DNA of 10,751 nucleotides from positions 1 to 10,751 of the forward strand of contig CAJGDT010000046.1 in the NCBI GenBank assembly GCA_904502265.1. The letters run 5' to 3'. Made by a program: the position numbers and the translations under genes. Positions 7,401-10,751 of the stretch are shown one piece after another; position 1 is the first letter of the stretch; each line of letters opens with the position of its first letter. Source of the stretch: an uncultured Barnesiella sp. (lineage in GTDB: Bacteria; Bacteroidota; Bacteroidia; Bacteroidales; Barnesiellaceae_A). The notes below the pieces were generated by a model. The model had not been told where the DNA came from, made no database searches, and was given only the letters and a program-made list of their open reading frames with translations.

Positions 7401-7927
7401 GTGTATGGAACTACGATGGTAGCCAATTTGCCAACACTATGGCTATTATAGCGCAACTCGATATGACTGACGATGCATCTGACTACACAATCGGAGCATT
7501 TGTAGGCGATGAGTGTCGTGGTGAAGGTAAGGTGGTAAATGGTACAGCCTACATCACAGCCATGGGTGAGGCCGGTGAGTTGATCTCGTTCCGCCTCTAC
7601 AACAAGGTGACAGGCAAATATGCCGATGTTACTACACAACTTATGTTTGGTGATATAATAGGTAGCATCAATGAGCCCGTACTCTTGGGTACTGCTATAC
7701 CTACCGATGTAGACGATGTAAATGTTGCGCAAGCCATTTACCTCTGTGGCGATGTGTTGAATCTTGGTCAATACAACGGTGTGGCAACTATTATGTCGAT
7801 AGATGGCAAGGTAGTAGCCACAACAACTGAGGCAAGCATCTCGGTAGCTCAATTGCCTACCGGAGTGTATGTTGTAGTAATAGATGGTGACAATGGTCGC
7901 ACTGTTAAGAAAATAGTTAAGAACTAA
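4460..7927 (+). CDS. Large secreted multi-domain Ig-like protein with T9SS-type C-terminal tail
   Basis: 1155 aa. The signal peptide is MKKRLLTLALLLSVLLGVQA, with cleavage before Q21. Residues about 25-160 form a module with E-I-G-A-F-I-D-D-E (62-70). A related module at about 985-1080 has G-A-F-V-G-D-E-C-R-G (from 1012) and S-F-R-L-Y-N. Between them are an Ig/cadherin-like stretch (165-265) and about five Ig-like (BIG2-like) repeats starting near 266, 358, 463, 576 and 676. Two modules follow with the shared motif P-G-W-N-W-(I/V)-S (GWNW at 795 and 883). The last 73 residues (1083-1155), with G-K-V-V, L-P-T-G-V-Y-V-V and a terminal K-K-I-V-K-N, resemble a type A T9SS sorting domain, which would export the protein and anchor it or release it at the surface. 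No catalytic motif was recognised, so adhesion, scaffold or ligand binding is more likely than an enzyme. It follows the 56-aa gene by 32 bases, probably in one transcript. Confidence 0.85.
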   Translation: MKKRLLTLALLLSVLLGVQAQGELSQWADPSSQYHVQTVVYARLTLDTENGAVDAYGNVNGEIGAFIDDELRAVVSVDRYVGETTIADIPAYIYALRVGGEQGVDEGKSITFKVKDANTGFIYPLELSTDAPVWNGDATMAPSEFITMSYRPTNYVGLAFKDNYPEEGITTRVGESLNIWDYMDLQFGRDPEFPTTRPDNLTIQWDVNGTFSDFLSIDEEGILTSYRTTPQSEDSGEYMPITYSGTVLQGWSGMDLSFQITILPPYVAVESISVPTITLYKGQGLYDITDYVVFNNGDSDPTYTDFSLSVEDPAFVNVRAPYVIPVEIGTAVVTITSRDPELGNNQISSSFEVKVISALESMTYPEDKIEYTINEGWERMNDYVLPLEFIWTTTEDGSSVVDYEDVSYTVVSANPDIVNVEAEEGEVGTIYHYTAVSKGQTTLTFTSVYDPSKQVVVPVYISKAVHGINITDVNGEDPFTKPTPVVTVAPGQQVTATARVFPEDADYSLINFRFVDANWGQLEKTEDDVIMGDVIVADGVATVTFTFNRLPEQEYYLQAVVDNDYMSEIVKIEVVQTVADIIVMNFEGEELADGDEMAIWYSGEEGDCYFFTEVLPEDATNKNLIITVEPESVISLQESDDFGHYFIIHSKGTANITFQSEDNPSIKKTITVHTFKQIMEMWVEMENDVLYNDESGSATLYIYPADADFDHENFVFESYGPYDGLEYVKVEADFNGSYVSQDYNAYVVPLTLLPEAIVDVSWLNIYCIPVDESVEVVPGYEVPISIYERLNFAPGWNWISLISGSTPLKGFADNLVEARSKTQLVYNDPVWGLFGELYEFNNSQAYKVDAVSVEPGVPIRLAVDNIYETSTPGYVEPAVIVPGWNWVSYPYEQDHMISEVFDAEEFAEGDIFLSKQSGLAVIKDGTWENDFRLLPNEGYMVYHNGDTTEVMLPNRYDIRYNEEEIPRVIARKAARRAAAESVWNYDGSQFANTMAIIAQLDMTDDASDYTIGAFVGDECRGEGKVVNGTAYITAMGEAGELISFRLYNKVTGKYADVTTQLMFGDIIGSINEPVLLGTAIPTDVDDVNVAQAIYLCGDVLNLGQYNGVATIMSIDGKVVATTTEASISVAQLPTGVYVVVIDGDNGRTVKKIVKN

Positions 7928-7948
7928 AACTCATTATAACTGATGGAG

Positions 7949-7982
7949 AATCCCCTTCCTATAGAAGTGAAGGAAGGGGATT
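7949..7982 (+). terminator. GC-rich hairpin after the large surface protein gene
   Basis: AATCCCCTTCCT (7949-7960) pairs perfectly with AGGAAGGGGATT (7971-7982) around a 10-base loop. It lies 21 bases after the stop. The T run behind it is short (TTT, then CCCC), so it may end transcription inefficiently or protect the mRNA 3' end. Confidence 0.65.
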
Positions 7983-8236
7983 TCCCCATCACTTTTCACA
8001 ATTAATCATTACACTTCAACAACGATTCTTCTCAATAATAGATTGTCCACTCCGATAGGCTCGGTAAAAACATAGCAAAAGCAAACCGCTTATAAAGAAA
8101 TACGATATTCATTGAATATTGACAAACAACCAAAACGGTATGACAACACCGGAAGAGAATAATCGGTACGATACAACAATATAGCTTACTCAATAGAGAG
8201 GCCCTACATAAAACAAATAGCAATATAGAGTGTAAA
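7983..8236. other. Gene-free stretch between the two rightward units
   Basis: Together with the hairpin this makes a gap of 309 bases between 7927 and 8237. It is AT-rich with no exact TAnnTTTG box, no repeats and no RNA gene that I can see. A minus-strand frame crosses it but has no support. The promoter of the downstream operon must lie here or readthrough must supply it; I cannot place it. Confidence 0.5.
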
Positions 8237-10096
8237 ATGAGAAAGAGACTAAAACGGGCAATTCTTGCAGCATTGATGATAGTGGGTGTCATCACAAATG
8301 TTGCAGCATATGACATTGCCACAATTGCCGAGAGCGATCCGTTGATAATAACGGGTGCTGTAGGTACTCAAAATACCTACTACTATTCATCGACCGGAAG
8401 CGGATATTCATCGCCTTTCAGTTCGTCGATTTATGCCAATTTGAATATCAATGTCTATGGCGTTGCTATGCCCTTCTCATTCTACTATAACTTAGATAAT
8501 ATCTCTTTCTCATACCCACAATTCTCATTCAATATAAGTCCCACATATAAGGGCTGGACACTCCATTTGGGAAAACGCTCTATGATGTTCTCGAATTATG
8601 TATTTAACATCCCATTCAATGGAGTGGGTCTTGAATATCAGCGCCCCGGAGGAAAGGGTGGCTTCAGATTTGGTGTATTTTATGGTACACTAAAGAATGC
8701 TGTCAACTACTCGCCCGAAGATGTATCGGTGGCAACCCCGGCATATCGTCGTAGCGGATGGGGATTGAAAGTAGGTTATGGTACTGCCAAGACATATCTT
8801 GATCTTTACTTCTTGCGAGCTAAAGACCATCAATCATCTATTGATGAGATATGGTGGGATCAGCTAATGCCCCAAGAAAATATTGTAGTGGGAGCCAAAG
8901 GTCGCTGGCAAATAGCCAAGCCGTTGGCCTTGACAGCCAACATTGCCGCCTCGATATTCTCAACCGATATGAATGCACAGAAGGTTGAAACAGAGGAGAC
9001 TAAAAAGTGGGAAGGATTGTATGATGTGCGATATAGCTCGTTGATGAGATGGGCCGGTGATGTGAACCTCACTGCCAACTTTAAAAACTTCTCAATGGCA
9101 TTGACATACAAAATGGTACAACCCGATTATATGAGCCTTGGTGTGTCGTATATGAGTAACAACTATCATAGCTTAGGACTCTCGTTCAACACCCGCATCT
9201 GGAAATTGAACATCAGTGGAAATGTGTCGGCTCAAAGCGACAACCTCTCGAAAGAGCAGTTATATACTACTCGCGGATTTGTATATGCGGCCAATGTTTC
9301 GTTGCCTATCAATGAGAAAATAAACATTACAGCTGCCTATAATGGCTACTTGCAACGTCAATACGATGGTGTCGCTGTTGTCAATGACTCGACACGAATA
9401 AATCGTATGATGAACAGCTTTACGCTGACACCCAACTACAATACAGCCAATGAGACGTTGGCGCATAGTGTTTCATTATCGCTCAACTACTCCGACAATA
9501 AGGATATGAGTCTTATCTCGGCAGGCGAAAGCGACGTAACAACGTTTGCTGCCGGTGGAAATTACTCGTTGACGGTATTACCTATTGAGACAAGTTTCGG
9601 ATTTAATTATAGCTATCAGAACTCCAAAGGATATAACACACAATACTCTACAAGCGTATATTCATTATCGGCTTCAAAAGCTCTGTTGAAAGAGAAAAAC
9701 CTTACGTTATCGGCCGCTATATCGCTTGTAGACAACCGTATGGATGTGAGCCAAAACCTCTCAATTGGAGGTAATATCTCGGCCGGATATACACTAGCCA
9801 AGGTACATAGCTTCTCTTTCTCGGCAAGTTATAACCAGTATGCCAACACCAACTTTGTTGCCGATGCCTATGCTCGAAATAGTGGATACGACTTGTCTTG
9901 TACATTGAGTTACAACTACACATTCACAGCATTCAGCATTACTCGCAATAAAGATAAAAACAGTAAGAAGAAATACAATTATTACTCAGACTGGTCAAAA
10001 ACCGCCCGACGCGAACGCGAAATGAAGGCCTACTCGGAGCAGAATACCGATGCGCATAGCCAGCGTAATAATTCGATAAACACCCCCAATTTGTAA
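8237..10096 (+). CDS. Outer-membrane beta-barrel protein with polar C-terminal tail
   Basis: 619 aa. The N-terminus MRKRLKRAILAALMIVGVITNVAA is a clear signal peptide cleaved before Y25. After a short segment the mature protein is almost entirely alternating aromatic/polar strands (for example FSFYYNLDNISFSY, YNGYLQRQYDG, FGFNYSYQNS), rich in Tyr, Ser, Asn and Phe with few Cys, which is the pattern of an outer-membrane beta-barrel, perhaps 20 or more strands. There is no visible TonB box, plug or SusC signature, and it is much longer than PorP/SprF proteins. The last strand (YTFTAFSITR) is followed by about 49 hydrophilic residues (571-619) with K-K-K and R-R-E-R-E, unlike the aromatic end of most barrels; this tail would face the periplasm. 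It is first in an operon: the next start is 19 bases on. Barrel call is firm, specific family not recognised. Confidence 0.82.
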   Translation: MRKRLKRAILAALMIVGVITNVAAYDIATIAESDPLIITGAVGTQNTYYYSSTGSGYSSPFSSSIYANLNINVYGVAMPFSFYYNLDNISFSYPQFSFNISPTYKGWTLHLGKRSMMFSNYVFNIPFNGVGLEYQRPGGKGGFRFGVFYGTLKNAVNYSPEDVSVATPAYRRSGWGLKVGYGTAKTYLDLYFLRAKDHQSSIDEIWWDQLMPQENIVVGAKGRWQIAKPLALTANIAASIFSTDMNAQKVETEETKKWEGLYDVRYSSLMRWAGDVNLTANFKNFSMALTYKMVQPDYMSLGVSYMSNNYHSLGLSFNTRIWKLNISGNVSAQSDNLSKEQLYTTRGFVYAANVSLPINEKINITAAYNGYLQRQYDGVAVVNDSTRINRMMNSFTLTPNYNTANETLAHSVSLSLNYSDNKDMSLISAGESDVTTFAAGGNYSLTVLPIETSFGFNYSYQNSKGYNTQYSTSVYSLSASKALLKEKNLTLSAAISLVDNRMDVSQNLSIGGNISAGYTLAKVHSFSFSASYNQYANTNFVADAYARNSGYDLSCTLSYNYTFTAFSITRNKDKNSKKKYNYYSDWSKTARREREMKAYSEQNTDAHSQRNNSINTPNL

Positions 10097-10115
10097 CACA
10101 TCAGAAAGTAAATTT

Positions 10116-10646
10116 ATGGAAGTTCGTCGCATATACACATTATTAATATATATGATACTGGGCATTGCATATGCTGTGGCTCAGTTCCCGATGGGTGATA
10201 TGGGTGGCAATGCAACAGCATCGGCACCATCGTTTATACAACCATATGCCGAGGAGAGCGACGAAGGTTGGCTCGAAGCCGAATTCCCGCTTGTGAATGC
10301 ACAATTTTCATGGCTACCTCCGGTTGCCAATAATGCTCCCGGTGTACGATATCAATATGACTTCAGCATTAAGCGTGTTGTGCCCGGACAAGAGGTTGTA
10401 GATGCTGCCGAATGGGGTTCGATAGCATTCCAACAACGAGGCCTCATGACCAACTTGTGTATGATACCGCAAAGTGTTTTAGAAACACTCAAAAGCAGTG
10501 GCGTTGAATACTTTGTAGCTCAGGTCGTTGCATACCCCATGAGCAACAACGTTGAAATGATTAACGACGGAAAAAGTCAGATAATGTTGTTGCATTTTGT
10601 GCCTGAAACTGTGCAACATGAAACAGATAGTATAGATAACAAATAA
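10116..10646 (+). CDS. Secreted protein with a single fibronectin-III-like domain
   Basis: 176 aa. A signal peptide runs to about A22 (L-G-I-A-Y-A-V-A, cleavage before Q23). A short low-complexity linker rich in Gly, Ala and acidic residues follows (23-55). From about 58 to 162 the sequence resembles a fibronectin-III sandwich: F-S-W-L-P-P-V (64-70), Y-Q-Y-D-F-S-I-K-R-V (79-88), V-P-G-Q, then Y-F-V-A-Q-V-V-A-Y-P (132-141) as the late strand. The W-x-P-P opening and the Y-x-(V)-x-V near the end are the main clues. The C-terminus is acidic and polar with no T9SS tail, lipobox or membrane anchor, so it is probably periplasmic or loosely attached. It starts 19 bases after the barrel gene and 23 bases before the next start, so it is co-transcribed and may bind the barrel or the third product. 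Domain call is moderate; function unknown. Confidence 0.72.
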   Translation: MEVRRIYTLLIYMILGIAYAVAQFPMGDMGGNATASAPSFIQPYAEESDEGWLEAEFPLVNAQFSWLPPVANNAPGVRYQYDFSIKRVVPGQEVVDAAEWGSIAFQQRGLMTNLCMIPQSVLETLKSSGVEYFVAQVVAYPMSNNVEMINDGKSQIMLLHFVPETVQHETDSIDNK

Positions 10647-10669
10647 CAGACATCTAAAACGATATAATT

Positions 10670-10751
10670 ATGATAAAGCATAGGATTTTTTCAATACTGA
10701 CATTTATATGCCTATTGATGTGCAGCGGTATATCAATGGCGCAAGAAGTGC
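10670..10751 (+). CDS. Start of a third exported protein, cut by the window end
   Basis: ATG at 10670 opens a frame that is still open at the last base (27 codons). The visible residues begin M-I-K-H-R-I-F-S and continue hydrophobic to S-M-A-Q, a typical signal peptide with probable cleavage after A24. It lies 23 bases after the stop of the preceding gene and continues the operon. Loci of this type in Bacteroidales can carry a long fibronectin-III repeat protein here, but nothing beyond the signal peptide can be read. Confidence 0.75.
   Translation, partial: MIKHRIFSILTFICLLMCSGISMAQEV

Noticed and set aside
6881..7852. Minus-strand frame of 323 codons inside the large surface protein gene
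   Set aside because: It is rich in Cys, His, Tyr and Ile with no motifs, a shadow of the strongly supported plus-strand gene.
8032..8322. Minus-strand frame of 96 codons across the gap and the barrel start
   Set aside because: It overlaps the signal peptide region of the barrel gene, has no promoter or domain, and its apparent hydrophobicity comes from AT-rich DNA.

Overview
The window looks like chromosomal DNA of a Bacteroidota member, most likely order Bacteroidales. Four things point that way: TAnnTTTG-type -7 boxes, A-rich leaders without clear Shine-Dalgarno sequences, a one-protein hybrid two-component regulator with an AraC output domain, and secreted proteins including one with a type IX secretion (T9SS)-like C-terminal tail. 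The species cannot be named from the sequence.

Bases 1-540 look like the right edge of an integrated element. The window opens inside a Cro/CI-type helix-turn-helix (HTH) gene. A pair of 12-bp direct repeats follows, then the 3' half (anticodon loop to discriminator) of a CAT-anticodon tRNA with no 5' half. That is the scar expected where an element has inserted at a tRNA gene. The inherited tRNA terminator (546-589) still follows. From there on the DNA reads as host chromosome.

Bases 703-4006 hold a small exported DUF1573-type protein (+) and, converging on it, a 942-aa hybrid sensor kinase/response regulator (-). The regulator has a lipoprotein-like signal, TPR sensor, transmembrane helix, HisKA, HATPase, REC and AraC HTH.

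Bases 4007-7982 are a divergent unit. Between the regulator promoter and a rightward -7 box lies an array of imperfect direct repeats (ATGTCYWTRTDTGATAA). The last two copies are exactly 21 bp apart and the last covers the -33 position, so this is a good candidate operator. The rightward unit encodes a 56-aa cytoplasmic-looking peptide and an 1155-aa secreted multi-domain protein. The latter has two copies of a GAF(V/I)xDE module, several Ig-like repeats, two GWNW modules and a T9SS-like tail, and ends before a strong GC-rich hairpin.

Bases 8237-10751 are a second rightward operon of exported proteins. It contains a 619-aa outer-membrane beta-barrel with an unusual polar basic tail, a 176-aa protein with one fibronectin-III-like domain, and the start of a third gene with a signal peptide that runs off the window. 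Together the right-hand 6.5 kb looks like a regulated cell-envelope/surface locus; substrate and function are not evident from sequence.
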